This document shows, piece by piece, positions 53,101 to 62,599 of a stretch of DNA of 64,000 bases. The stretch is taken from contig BROG01000520.1 in assembly GCA_030159075.1 (NCBI GenBank), positions 62,001 through 126,000 of the forward strand. Reading direction: 5' to 3'. Origin of the DNA: Atrina japonica (lineage: Eukaryota; Mollusca; Bivalvia; Pterioida; Pinnidae). Position 1 is the first letter of the stretch; each line of letters opens with the position of its first letter. The notes under the pieces were generated by a model, which was not told where the DNA came from, searched no databases, and was given only the letters and a program-made list of their open reading frames with translations. The translations under genes and the position numbers were made by a program.

Positions 53101-54803
53101 CCTGGCAGTCAAAATGTCTGATTTGAGTTCAGAATAAATGTTAAATAAAGAAGACATTGTTAGTGACTGACCTAATTAAGATCCATGATGATCATGCATA
53201 ATTTATCTTGACCCACTGTAATTAGTATTGTTTTTAACCAAATGAAATCTGTTTTCATCTACCTGGATTCTTAACTCGTTCACCCTAAAGATACATTTGG
53301 ACTGGTCTAAAGCATTGATTTATAGAAGGGTCCATTGTTTCCCTGGGGTTGATGAGTTAATAATACTTTTGAAATGAAGGAAAAATGGTAAATCTAAAAA
53401 AATGTTTCATTAAAATTCATATGATGTGAATTCAAAGAGACATTAGATTTCAAGTTGTTTACCCCCAATTTTTTTTTTCAATTTTTTTTCTGTTTTTACT
53501 ACTTGTACTTGGTATACAATAACAAATAAAAGCTGTAAACAGGCATAACATCTTATATTCCTATACATTATGTGAAAATAAGGTCAGGTCAGGTCCAGTG
53601 GGGTATTTATATACAAATAGTAAGGTTGAGTCAATCAATTGCAATTGAAAAAGTGCCAAACCTGGGTTTTCTCAAGTACATGTAATTTTCACAAAATTTA
53701 TAGGAATTTAAGAATTATTATGCCTGTGTATATCTCTTTTTTCATTATGTAACAATCTAAGTACATGTATTAAAAAAAGGAAGAAAAAGAAAAGAACCAG
53801 CTGATGTCTCTTTAATGTGCTCTTTCACTAATTCTTATATATACGTGGTAAGATCAAAGTTGTATTCTGGAATATATTAATAAATGTTTTGATAATTATT
53901 CTATGAGTAGAACATGATAATATTGACTTATAAAAAGTTTATCATTTGGCATTTGTTTGCTACTGCCACATGTTTCAGGTGGCATTCTTTTGTAACTCTT
54001 GTCTTCTTTCCATCAGCAAATTGGCATTTGTATGCTACTGCCACATGTTTCAGGTGGCATACTTTTGTACCTTTTGTCTTCTGTCCATCAGCAAATTGGC
54101 ATTTGTATGCCACTGCCAAAGGTTTCATTTGGCATACTTCCGTACCTCTTGTCTTTTGTCCATCTGTTCATCCATTTCATTTTCTTCCACAGATTATGCA
54201 TATTATGAGTAGTGTTGACTAACTTGAATTTTTCACAAAATTACAAATTCTGGAAACTACTGACATTTCAGTTTGAGAAGGAATGTAGGGAGCCAGTAAT
54301 TTTTTTTGTATAACTCATCCTCTGTATTTGAGGTACAACTTCCACACATTAAATGAATAGAGATGTGCATATAATGAAGATCTTAATTGGTTTTAATTAA
54401 TATTTTACTAATTAACAAGGTCTAAAACTTGAAATTTCTGTATGAGGTGACCATTAAAAATTGTAGCAACGATAATGGAAAAGTTAGCTGAAGTTCAGTA
54501 ATTTCTTTTTTCATGTAGAACATTCTACAGTTATTTTAAATTTATCTACAGGAAATTGTATTTGGAATATATTTTTTTTTAATTTAAAAATAAAAACAGT
54601 TGTTGTAGTTCTTATTTCTCTCCTCTTTGTTATTAATTGGTCGTCCATTATTTGCAGACTCCACAGAAGAAACGGAAAGAACCGAGTTACTAAATGGGCA
54701 TTTGCATAACACCATGTTTGCTGGTCACAGACTGTCTAACAGCAATGCTACTTCCATGGGATCACGATCTTCGGTACACTCTGGGATACATATAACTGTA
54801 TAA
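38117..54803 (+). CDS. Popeye domain-containing protein, POPDC1/BVES-like (gene span, eight coding exons)
   Basis: Exons: 38117-38131, 39145-39403, 40397-40586, 41414-41536, 42562-42667, 43717-43869, 46875-47040, 54658-54803. All borders are GT/AG, phases are continuous (0,1,2,2,0,0,1), and the 1158 nt give 385 residues plus TAA. Residues 1-50 are an extracellular-type N-terminus with six N-glycosylation sequons. Membrane segments lie at about 59-75, 81-105 and 109-131. The Popeye domain runs from about 132 to 282 and includes RPVKF, FIDSPEF (DSPE at 216-219), YQVSI (230-234, the FQVTI position) and GRDITNKLYALN. In animals these proteins are cAMP-binding effectors of muscle and heart membranes, and DSPE belongs to the phosphate-binding site. 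The acidic, Ser-rich C-terminus lacks domains. Length matches vertebrate BVES (about 360). An in-frame TGA lies 9 nt upstream of the ATG. Confidence 0.9.
39145..39403 (+). CDS. Popeye gene exon 2: glycosylated N-terminus and TM1
   Basis: The acceptor TTATTTAG is followed by a stretch with NGT, NGS, NST, NSS and NWT sequons. Then come the conserved cysteine/tryptophan region and hydrophobic segment 1, and the exon ends inside segment 2 at GTAAGT (phase 1). Confidence 0.88.
39464..39554. mobile_element. About 90 bp TTAA-flanked TIR element
   Basis: Similar to 53271-53360, in intron 2 of the Popeye gene. The right end GGTTGATGAATTAA is preserved and the left end is diverged. Confidence 0.6.
39612..39985 (+). 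mobile_element. SINE family 2 copy plus a second tail
   Basis: Head GGCATTGATGGCTGAGTGTT, then CTCTTCCAAGATATGTTGTA and ACCTGGCCACCATC. A second body and tail begins at about 39855 (GGTCTCTTCCTGGGTACATT). It lies in Popeye intron 2. Confidence 0.65.
40190..40360. repeat. Dispersed repeat next to Popeye exon 3
   Basis: The segment AATGCTGCTAAAATTCCTAG, TTCAAAAGGC and GGGAAATCCCTG matches 49068-49235 and the two halves of 61025-61400. It ends about 40 bp before the exon 3 acceptor. Confidence 0.7.
40397..40586 (+). CDS. Popeye gene exon 3: TM2-TM3 and start of the Popeye domain
   Basis: This exon completes membrane segment 2 and encodes segment 3. It then carries the signature RPVKF and the LFQPLEIS segment, which match the family strongly. 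The donor is GTAAAA in phase 2. Confidence 0.9.
41414..41536 (+). CDS. Popeye gene exon 4: Popeye domain
   Basis: It encodes a segment containing GETYASQG and KLGLLIFGR, matching the family positions GQTYAAE and LSILLKGK. Both borders are phase 2. Confidence 0.88.
42000..42132. mobile_element. TA-flanked short TIR element in Popeye intron 4
   Basis: TACAGTAGAAACC at the left, GGTTTCACTGTA at the right, with paired GGTCTCTCAAGA/TCTTTCAAGACA arms. Confidence 0.75.
42334..42507. mobile_element. TA-flanked short TIR element upstream of Popeye exon 5
   Basis: TACAGTTAAACTTGTATATA at the left and GCTAAAGCAGGTTTTACTGTA, with one base trimmed, at the right. It ends 55 bp before the exon 5 acceptor. 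Confidence 0.78.
42562..42667 (+). CDS. Popeye gene exon 5: cAMP-site exon with DSPE
   Basis: It carries FIDSPEF, the Popeye nucleotide-binding motif, followed by a loop and YQ, the first residues of the second conserved motif, which the intron splits. The acceptor is TTTTTCAG and the donor GTAAAC. Confidence 0.88.
42755..43400. repeat. Irregular minisatellite in Popeye intron 5
   Basis: Blocks TATTGTCATCACATGAG, GCTGCTGACTGTCAGTT and CAGCATTCTACTGTCA are reshuffled with variable spacing of roughly 55 bp. It starts about 90 bp after the exon 5 donor. Confidence 0.85.
43717..43869 (+). CDS. Popeye gene exon 6: end of the Popeye domain
   Basis: It starts VSII (second half of the FQVTI-like motif), then has a WPR segment and GRDITNKLYALNE, the most conserved stretch of the family. 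Both borders are phase 0. Confidence 0.9.
43990..46360. other. Popeye intron 6 repeats
   Basis: Contents: a dispersed repeat at 43990-44240 with a possible inverted partner at 46260-46360 (GGCAGGTATG), and half-elements of the TACAGT type at 44699, 45547 and 45990-46079. Frames of up to 118 codons here have no family. Confidence 0.4.
46875..47040 (+). CDS. Popeye gene exon 7: cytosolic tail
   Basis: It continues the frame in phase 0 and ends in phase 1 at GTAAGT. It is Ser-rich, then acidic (SPEEE at the end). It has no domain of its own and is weakly conserved in the family. Confidence 0.75.
47057..47250. mobile_element. TIR element with TACCTGGAAATTTTC ends
   Basis: TACCTGGAAATTTTCCC at the left and CGAAAATTTCCAGGTA at the right are inverted repeats. 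It starts 16 bp after the Popeye exon 7 donor. A relative lies at 62057-62221. Confidence 0.8.
47611..47852 (-). mobile_element. SINE family 2 copy in Popeye intron 7
   Basis: Tail CACCACACTGAACAAATTTA, body, and the head region TGAACCATGAAGTTTCTCAC in reverse complement. Confidence 0.7.
48488..48579. mobile_element. About 90 bp TIR element (reverse) in Popeye intron 7
   Basis: Reverse complement of 53271-53360 (CCTCATCAACCCTTGAAAAA, TAGACCAGTCCAAATGTGTC). Confidence 0.65.
49068..52590. other. Popeye intron 7, central part
   Basis: A dispersed repeat copy lies at 49068-49235. From about 49300 to 52590 I see only AT-rich sequence without arrays, TIRs or conserved frames. Confidence 0.5.
52605..52795. 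repeat. 20-21 bp minisatellite in Popeye intron 7
   Basis: CTGGACTGGCTGATTTT alternates with either TTTTACTGGAC or CGTCTGGAC, about nine units. Confidence 0.92.
53271..53360. mobile_element. TTAA-flanked 90 bp TIR element
   Basis: It begins TTAACTCGTTCACCC and ends GGGGTTGATGAGTTAA, an imperfect inverted pair with TTAA at both ends, as left by piggyBac-type insertion. Confidence 0.75.
53490..53815. repeat. Unclassified dispersed repeat, copy 2
   Basis: It matches 5273-5620, 48 kb away, in the same orientation. Confidence 0.7.
53946..54170. repeat. 75 bp triplication
   Basis: GGCATTTGT recurs at 53948, 54023 and 54098. The period is a multiple of 3, which explains the several overlapping open frames. 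Confidence 0.93.
54658..54803 (+). CDS. Popeye gene exon 8: C-terminus and stop
   Basis: The acceptor TTTGCAG lies 7.6 kb after exon 7. The 48 remaining codons are Glu/Thr then Ser/His-rich and end at TAA 54801-54803. Phase continuity and a Ser-rich end like that of vertebrate BVES support it, but the long intron makes it less sure. No AATAAA is visible before the following repeats. Confidence 0.65.
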
Positions 54804-54835
54804 GATGCTAAAACTACAGCTTCAGTATATGCTTG

Positions 54836-55168
54836 GATTATATATGACCTTTGAACGGATTATATACGACCTCTGTACAGATTATATACAACCTCTGTAC
54901 GGATTATATACGACCTCTGTACGGATTATGTATGACCTCTATGGATTATATACAACCTCTGTAGGGATTATATACGACCCTGTACGGATTATATATATGA
55001 CCTCTGTATGGATTATATATGACCTCTGTACGGATTATTTATGACCTCTGTAGGGATTATATATGACCTCTGTACGGATTATATATGACCCCTGTACGGA
55101 TTATATACGACCTCTGTAGGGATTATATATGACCTCCGTACGGATTATATATGACCTCTGTACGACAT
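54836..55168. repeat. 22 bp minisatellite directly after the Popeye stop
   Basis: GACCTCTGTACGGATTATAT plus 2 bp, about 15 units, begins 33 bp after the stop codon and so probably lies in the 3' UTR. Confidence 0.93.
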
Positions 55169-55489
55169 TATCTCATGCTTGTGTATAACAAGGTATTCAT
55201 TGTTGTCTAATGCAAAGCTAGGCATGTGTATCTTTAAGTATGTATTTTGATATCTGTGATCTTTATACAATATGATATATATTGTAACCAAACAATAGTA
55301 CCAAAGTATAGTTTATATTGTAAATATATCTTTTAAGATGACTAATATTCTGATTGGTTTTTGTTGTAAATTACATCTTTTGTGATATCAGGTTTATCGT
55401 TTTTTGTTAGCTAACATGTCATACAATATCTGTATATTATTACATATTTGTGTAATCATACAGTTATGTTACAGAGTTCAATATGCCTG

Positions 55490-56452
55490 TGCAATATATA
55501 ACATTGTATTACACTGCAGTACAATATCTGTATAGCATAGTATATTGTATGTACAATATCTGTATTGTGTAGTATATTGTACATACACTATATCTATAGT
55601 ATAGTTTATTGTATTACAATATCTGTATAGTATAGTATATTGTATTACAATATCTGTATAGTATAGTATATTGTATTACAATATCTGTATAGTATAGTAT
55701 ATTGTATGTACAATATCTGTATGATGTAGTATATTGTACATACAATATATCTATAGTTTAGTTTATTGTATTACAATATATGTATAGTATAGTATATTGT
55801 ATTACAATATCTGTATAGTATAGTATATTGTATGTACAATATCTGTATAGTATAGTTTATTGTATTACAATATCTGTATAGTATAGTTTATTGTATTACA
55901 ATATCTGTATAGTATAGTATATTGTATTACAACATCTGTATAGTATAGTATATTGTACATACAATATCTGTATAGTATAGTATATTGTATGTACACTATC
56001 TGTATAGTATAGTATATTGTATGTACAATATCTGTATAGTTTATTGTATTACAATATCTGTATAGTATAGTTTATTGTATTACAATATCTGTATAGTATA
56101 GTTTATTGTATTACAATATCTGTATAGTATAGTTTATTGTATGTACAATATCTGTATAGTATAGTTTATTGTATTACAATATCTGTATAGTAATGTACAA
56201 TATCTGTATAGTATAGTTTATTGTATTACAATATCTGTATAGTATAGTTTATTGTACTACAATATCTGTATAGTATAGTTTATTGTATGTACAATATCTG
56301 TATAGTATAGTTTATTGTATTACAATATCTGTATAGTATAGTTTATTGTACTACAATATTTGTATAGTATAGTTTATTGTACAAACAATATCTGTATAGT
56401 ATAGTTTATTGTATTACAATATCTGTATAGTATAGTATATTGTACATAACAT
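55490..56452. repeat. 31 bp minisatellite
   Basis: Units ACAATATCTGTATAGTATAG plus TTTATTGTATT, about 30 copies, with GTAC insertions in some. Confidence 0.93.
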
Positions 56453-56529
56453 ACTTAACTATGGTTCAGAGACATGTCTGCAGCTAACTTGTCACATGAC
56501 CAGTTTATCTTCATGTAGCTACTCTCTAG

Positions 56530-58000
56530 GTCTAAAGCATATGTTTTATATAGTATTTCAGTGTTTTCTGCATTATGGATTGTTTCAGTTCTGTTGGTAT
56601 TACATAATATTTTAATGCTGTCTGTATTATATCCTATTTCAGTGTTGTCTGTGGAATTCAGTGTATACAATATTCCAGAGCTGTCTGTATTATACAGTAT
56701 TTCAGTTGTATCTGTATTATATAGTGTTTCAGTGATGTCTGTATTATATAGTGTTTCAGTGATGTTTGTATTATACAGTATTTCAGTGCTATTTATTATA
56801 TAGTATGTAAGTGCTCTGTTTTATATAGTATTTCAGTGCTATCTGTATTATAGTATTTCAATGTTTTTTGTATTTAATATTTCAGTGCTGTCTGTATTAT
56901 ACATTTCAATGCAGTAGTTGTTTTTTTTTTCACAGTGCTGACTGTATCATAATATATTTCAGTGCTATCTGTGATACTTGTATTATATAGTATTTCACTG
57001 CTATCAGTATTATATGAATGTAGTAAATCAGTCCTATCTGTGTTATATAGTATTTTAGTGCTCTGTATTATACAGTATTTCAGTGCTCTGTATTATACAG
57101 TATTTTAGTGCTCTGTATTATACAGTATTTCAGTGCTATAGGTATTGTATATTACTTTAATGCTATCTGTATTATAAAGTATTTCAGTGCTATAGGTATT
57201 ATGTAGTATTTTAAAGCTCTGTATTCTACAGTATTTCAGTGCTATAGGTATTATGTAGTATTTTAGTGCTCTCTGTATTCTACAGTATTTCAGTGCTATA
57301 GGTATTATGTAGTATTTTAGTGCTCTCTGTATTCTACAGTATTTCAGTGCTATAGGTATTATGTAGTATTTTAAAGCTCTGTATTCTACAGTATTTCAGT
57401 GCTATAGGTATTATGTAGTACTTTAGTGCTCTCTGTATTCTACAGTATTTCAGTGCTATAGGTATTATGTAGTATTTTAGTGCTCTCTGTAGTCTACAGT
57501 ATGTCAGAGCTATAGGTATTATGTAGTACTTTAGTGCTCTCTGTAGTCTACAGTATTTCAGTGCTGTAGGTATTATGTAGTATTTTAGTGCTCTCTGTAT
57601 TCTACAGTATTTCAGTGCTATAGGTATTATGTAGTATTTTAAAGCTCTGTATTCTACAGTATGTCAGAGCTATAGGTATTATGTAGTATTTTAGTGCTCT
57701 CTGTATTCTACAGTATTTCAGTGCTGTAGGTATTATATAGTATTTTAGTGCTCTCTGTATTATGCAGTATTTCAAGGCTATAGGTATCGTGTAGTATTTC
57801 AGTGCTCTCTGTATTATACAATATTTCATGCTATACATATTATATAGTACTTTAGTGCTCTCTGTATTATACAGTATTTCAGTGTTATAGGTATTTAAGA
57901 ATATTTTAGTGTTCTCTGTATAATACAGTATTTCAGTTCTCCAGGTATCATATAGCATTTTAGTGCTCTCTGTATCATCTGTATAATAGTCTACAGTGTT
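56530..58000. repeat. 27 bp minisatellite with a 54 bp higher-order unit
   Basis: The left part is built of loose 27-30 bp units (TATTTCAGTGCT, CTGTATTATA). From about 57190, two distinct 27 bp forms alternate to give a regular 54 bp period (GGTATTATG anchors at 57247 and 57301). Confidence 0.9.
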
Positions 58001-58522
58001 ATGTATCATTTAACCTGTGCTACAGACTTGCCAATCAAAATTCAAAGGCCACAACCACCTTATTAGCTCACTGAATAAGTTTTTCTGATCACTTTTTGTC
58101 TGTGGTCTGTCTGTCTTTTCACATTATTGACTTCTCCAAAATGGCTGAAGTTATTTTGATGAAAGTTTATATTAAACAAGTATTCAAGGTCCTGGGTACA
58201 CCTATTTGAAAATCTTCTCCTCCAACACTACTGCATGGATTGAAAAACTAATTGCATGTGAGAGATTTACATGGAAGTTTTATTCAATAAATTGGAAAAT
58301 TAATTTTTGACATGTTTTTTTACGTCTTTCCTGACTTTGACATTTTCATTCATTTGTAAGTTTCCTCCACTCCCAAGGAGAGCTATAATAATTTGTAGAG
58401 ATTCCCATATTTGTAAGATACCAACACAGTTCAGGTGAGCAATGTGGCCATGGACCTCTTGCTTTAACATTTGTTAGGCAGTTTGAAAATTTTGCATTTT
58501 TGGCTACTGACTGAGGTGTAAA
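58001..58522. repeat. Dispersed repeat, weak
   Basis: GAAAATCTTCTCCTCC and the surrounding 200 bp resemble 60340-60430 and 48690-48760. No gene is seen. Confidence 0.4.
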
Positions 58523-58800
58523 TTAGAGAGAGAAAGAAGAGAGAGAGAGAGAGCAAGAGACATACAGAGAGTAAAAACTAGACAATGAGAAAGACAGCGA
58601 GAAAGAAAAGAGACAGACAGAAAGGGAGACAGAGAAGAGACATACAGAGAGTGAGACAGAAAAATGACAGTAAGACAGAGACAGAGCAAGATAGACATAT
58701 AGCAAGAGACAGACAGAGAGACAGAACAAGAAAAAAAGGGAATGAGAGATACAGAGATCAAGAAAGACAGAGAGACAGACAGAATTTGGAAAGATTGAGA
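58523..58800. repeat. GA-rich low-complexity tract
   Basis: Purine-rich GAGA/GACAGA sequence. Frames on both strands are composition artefacts. Confidence 0.9.
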
Positions 58801-59180
58801 GTTCGTGTGATTTGTCAGGTAGCAACTGTTTTGTTATAATTATGATGAATCACTGCAACCTTATGAATATTAAATGTAATGGAAATTATCACTTGCATCT
58901 TGTAAGATGTTCAATTATACACCCCCAGAGTCATCACAGACTGTACAATATGCTGTATCCAGTATCAAATAAATGCGTCAAAATATTTTATGAATTATTT
59001 ATTGTTTTCCTTTGAAGTAACCAAATTAATCATATTTTTCAGGATGTATCGATATATATAAAAATAATTGTCTCAACACCATAGAATGCCATTTATTTAT
59101 CAAAATCACAGATACTTAAATTATCGTTTTATTTAATGTTGATATTATCTTCCTCATTATATTCATTGAAACACGCCACT

Positions 59181-59266
59181 ATTCATTCACTCCTAAAGAC
59201 AAATTTGGACCTGTTTAAGACAATTATTTACTGAAGAGTCCATTGTTTTTCAGGGGTTAGTGAAAT
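59181..59266. mobile_element. About 90 bp TIR element, diverged
   Basis: It shares CACTCCTAAAGACAAATTTG and CCATTGTTTTTCAGGGGTTA with 53271-53360. The TTAA ends have decayed. Confidence 0.55.
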
Positions 59267-59910
59267 AAAATTAGGTATTTCAAGGAAAATGGCTATTGCC
59301 ACCAATTGGATCTTGTACTCGGATGTTAGAGGTCATTGTTAACCTCACAAAAGGCTTTTAATTGACTTTAAATAGATATGCTGGTGGCCTAACTGCTGTT
59401 CTTATCTTTCTGTTGTCTGATTCACTTAATATGGCGGGGCAGAGTAACCTTTTGATTATCGTACAGGATGATTCTACTCGCTTTTCGCTTATGACAAGCT
59501 GTACAAGAAAATTATTTTATTCCTCACTGGATACTGTCTTATGTATGGTGCCAAGTAGGAATGATTACTCTTATCACTGTTATTTTAATGTTATGATTTC
59601 TTACTTAAAATTTAAACTCGTCCAGTTCAAGAAAGGGTTCATAAGAGACTCCATTCCGTCAGGTTATATGGATTTTACTATGCCATTGTGCAATAAGTGT
59701 CATGACTTGCAGAATGAAGCAAGCCTGGTGTGGTGGGTTCATGCTGTTTTTAGCTCAGTGAGTTTTGAGCTTTGTGGTCACTCCATGCCCATCATTTGTC
59801 ATCCATATGTAAACTTTCACATTTTAGACTTCTTCAAAACCATGATAGGAAGTTTGACAAAATATTACAGGAAGCCAGTACATTGTACATTGAAGGTCCT
59901 CTAGCAAGTT

Positions 59911-60267
59911 TTTTTTTTTATAACTTTTATTGACATTCCTGTGACACATATCCTTACAGGTCCAGGCTCCCTGCAAGGTTTAAATACATAAATACGATAC
60001 ATATACAATGTATCAAACTAATGTTTACATATAAATGTGAAATCAATTGTAATATGACACATGTATTTCTTTTATACATGTCTACACATACACGTATATA
60101 CATAAATATTTATACAAATACATACATATGCATATGTACACATGCATTCACACACATACATATACATACATACATACACATACATGTATATACACATGCA
60201 CACATACATATATACATATTCGTATTAACTAGGTGGATTTAATTTTTTTATCAAATTTTTATCAAAT
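59911..60267 (-). mobile_element. Retroposed insert with poly(A) and a 13 bp target duplication
   Basis: CCTCTAGCAAGTT is present at 59898-59910 and 60268-60280. On the minus strand the insert ends AATAAAAGTTAT followed by a poly(A) run against the left duplication. The interior contains a CATACA-rich microsatellite (60085-60225). Source gene or SINE type not recognised. Confidence 0.8.
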
Positions 60268-60280
60268 CCTCTAGCAAGTT

Positions 60281-61024
60281 GATATTTTTTCATTAGATCA
60301 GTTAAGGGATGAATCCATGGTTGGGCAAAGTATGTTCCAGGAGGTACCCCTCTTTGAAAATCTTTTCCTCCCAAACTGCGGCATGAACTGAAAGTCTAAT
60401 GACATCTGAGTGATCTACATGGATGTATGATGCAATTTTTTTTTTTTTGAAAAAAATTTTTTTTGGACATATTACTATTTTCTCTTTTTCATTTAATTTT
60501 TGTGTGAATTCTCTTAATTCTTCTACCTCTGGAATGGCTATGATGCATTCATTTCATGTGTTTTACCTGTAAACAGGGAAAGGTATGCTTTTATGACAGA
60601 ATTTTGCTGAAATCTAATCTGAAATTTATAATGTTTTTCAGACTGCAAAAAGGCACTGAAGTGTTTTGATGAAACTTGTTAGGAATAAAGTACCAACAGT
60701 GTCTTATAGGGGCCTTTTGGCTTGATCTGTTCAGTGTTCTATGTTGGGGCAAAATATGTAGTGTTGGAATCCTCCTTTAACAATATTTTCCTTCTGACTG
60801 TGTATAACATAACATGCTAACATTTTACAGATTTTCTGAAATAAGGTAAAAAGAGCCCTTGTTGTTAGTCTCTCTTATAATTTTCTCAGAATAAGGTCAA
60901 AGGAGCCCTTGTTGTTAGCCTTTCTTATTATTTTCTCTGAATGAGGTCCAAAGGCAGAGACCACAGCATGTTCTCTTACTTAGTTATCTACTACAGCTCC
61001 AGGGATTTCCCACCCTATCATATG
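60281..61024. other. No gene; weak dispersed repeats
   Basis: Near 60340 and 60640-60800 the text resembles 58195-58270 and 48690-48760. An internal AAAGGAGCCCTTGTTGTTAG duplication occurs at about 60850-60925. Confidence 0.4.
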
Positions 61025-61400
61025 GGGACCAAAATAAGGCCCTATTCCCAATGCAAAGGCAAAGCATTTTTTCATAATTTGCAGTCATGACAATGAATTT
61101 GAAGAGATTGTTGTATTTTGAAATACAGTGGAATCTCGTTACGACGAAATTGGATGAGTCGAAATTCCGGATATGTTGAAATGGAAAGACCGGTCTCGAT
61201 TTTTATTGGTGGAATTATATATCAATAAAAAATTTCCGGATATATCGAAGTAATAGGGATGGTCCCATGAGTTTCGAGATAATGTGATTCCACTGTAGTT
61301 TTAGGTATTTCTAGATTTCCCAATTTGAATAAAATGTTGCTAAAATTCCCAATTCAAAAGGCCCAGGCTCTATTCCCAAAAGAGTGTGGAAAATTCATGA
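61025..61400. repeat. Dispersed repeat split by a TIR element
   Basis: Positions 61025-61123 and 61298-61400 are the two halves of the repeat that is uninterrupted at 49009-49235. Confidence 0.75.
61124..61297. mobile_element. TA-flanked TIR element nested in a repeat
   Basis: TA then CAGTGGAATCTCGTTACG at the left, GATAATGTGATTCCACTG then TA at the right. Comparison with the empty repeat places both ends. The CAGT start and TA duplication fit pogo/Tc1-mariner-type transposition. Confidence 0.82.
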
Positions 61401-62056
61401 GCACCTTTTAACTATAAAACTAATATTACCAAAGTTCACAAAGGGTGTATCTTAAACTGTTTGTGTACTCTTGTTATTTTGGAAGTCATCCCAAATCCAT
61501 GACCAAATATGAACACTATTGTTGGATTGATTGGCAGTTGAAATTTTTTAAATCCACCCAGTGTCTGTAGTTTATTTACTTATTTAGACTTTTAATTAAA
61601 GCTGTTGTTATTTAAGTGATTCTTTAATTCAATATATACCTACAGATGTCAGTAACAGACAAGTTTGATTGATCACCAGCTTTAAATATCAACCAGAGAG
61701 AATGAGAACAGATAGATCTATATTGTATGTTTGATCTATTAACCAATGAACTGCTCCGACTTTGATAGCCATTATTAGCCCTCAGAAGTGGCTCCCCAGG
61801 GTCCTCTGTTAGTTTATATTTAAGCAAAGAAGTGCTGTGTATTTCTCTATAAATCCTCATCATTCTGGCAAATTTACTTAAACAACCATAGCCAGACACA
61901 GAATTAATTAATCAACTGCTGTGAACTTAGAGCAAATGTCAAATGTGATAAAATAAATTGATAAAATGACATGTTCCCAACACTCAGTGATCTACATTCT
62001 AACTGTAGCAATGTTAGTTCTGTTTAGACAATACAATACTCTATATAAATTGAAAA

Positions 62057-62221
62057 TTTTTGTCCTCAGATGAGAGGACAGATTTAAAACGAAGGCAAAA
62101 TATCAAGCTATTAATAGAGTCACACTTATGTGACTGTGGTGATTTAGGGTGATTTAAGATTGGGTGATTATGTTTTCTGTCCTGTTAGGGTGAGAATAAA
62201 CAGGCTAAAAATTCCAGGTAG
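62057..62221. mobile_element. Relative of the TACCTGG TIR element
   Basis: It shares GATGAGAGGACAGATTTAAA, GTGGTGATTTAGGGTGA and AAAATTCCAGGTA with 47057-47250. The left end is diverged. Confidence 0.65.
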
Positions 62222-62244
62222 GCTCTATACAGTATTAGATCAAA

Positions 62245-62335
62245 TTAACTCGTTCACCCCTAAAAAAACATTTAGACTTGCCTAAGTTTTTGATTTATAG
62301 AAGAATTCATTATTTATCAGTGGTTGATAAGTTAA
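62245..62335. mobile_element. TTAA-flanked 91 bp TIR element
   Basis: TTAACTCGTTCACCCC at the left and GGTTGATAAGTTAA at the right, the same family as 53271-53360. Confidence 0.73.
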
Positions 62336-62409
62336 TATTAAGGTAATATAAAGGATTTAAATTGGCCCTTTTACAAAATGTCATTACATATCTAGTCCCC
62401 TAACAATGA

Positions 62410-62531
62410 CACCAGCCTTCGGATGAGACAGTAAAAATTGAGGTTCCATGTCACAGTGTTAAAAAACCCTCACAGCTCAATGGCTGTAAGTGCAGAGCAT
62501 GGACCAAAATTTGAAGCCCTTCACTGGCATT

Positions 62532-62562
<31 letters not shown>

Positions 62563-62590
62563 TGAGTGGTCGGTTAAACAACAATAACCA
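62410..62590 (+). mobile_element. SINE family 1, head lost
   Basis: Body (CCTTCGGATGAGACAGTAAA), core (CTTCACTGGCATTTGGTGAC) and tail (CGGTTAAACAACAATAA) are present. Confidence 0.75.
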
Positions 62591-62599
62591 ATGACACCT

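Noticed and set aside
55490..58000. Long open frames on both strands (for example 57602-58009 and 56561-56803)
   Set aside because: They follow the period of the minisatellites and encode only low-complexity repeats.
58504..58839. Open frames rich in Ser/Leu or Arg/Asp
   Set aside because: They are products of the GA-rich tract.
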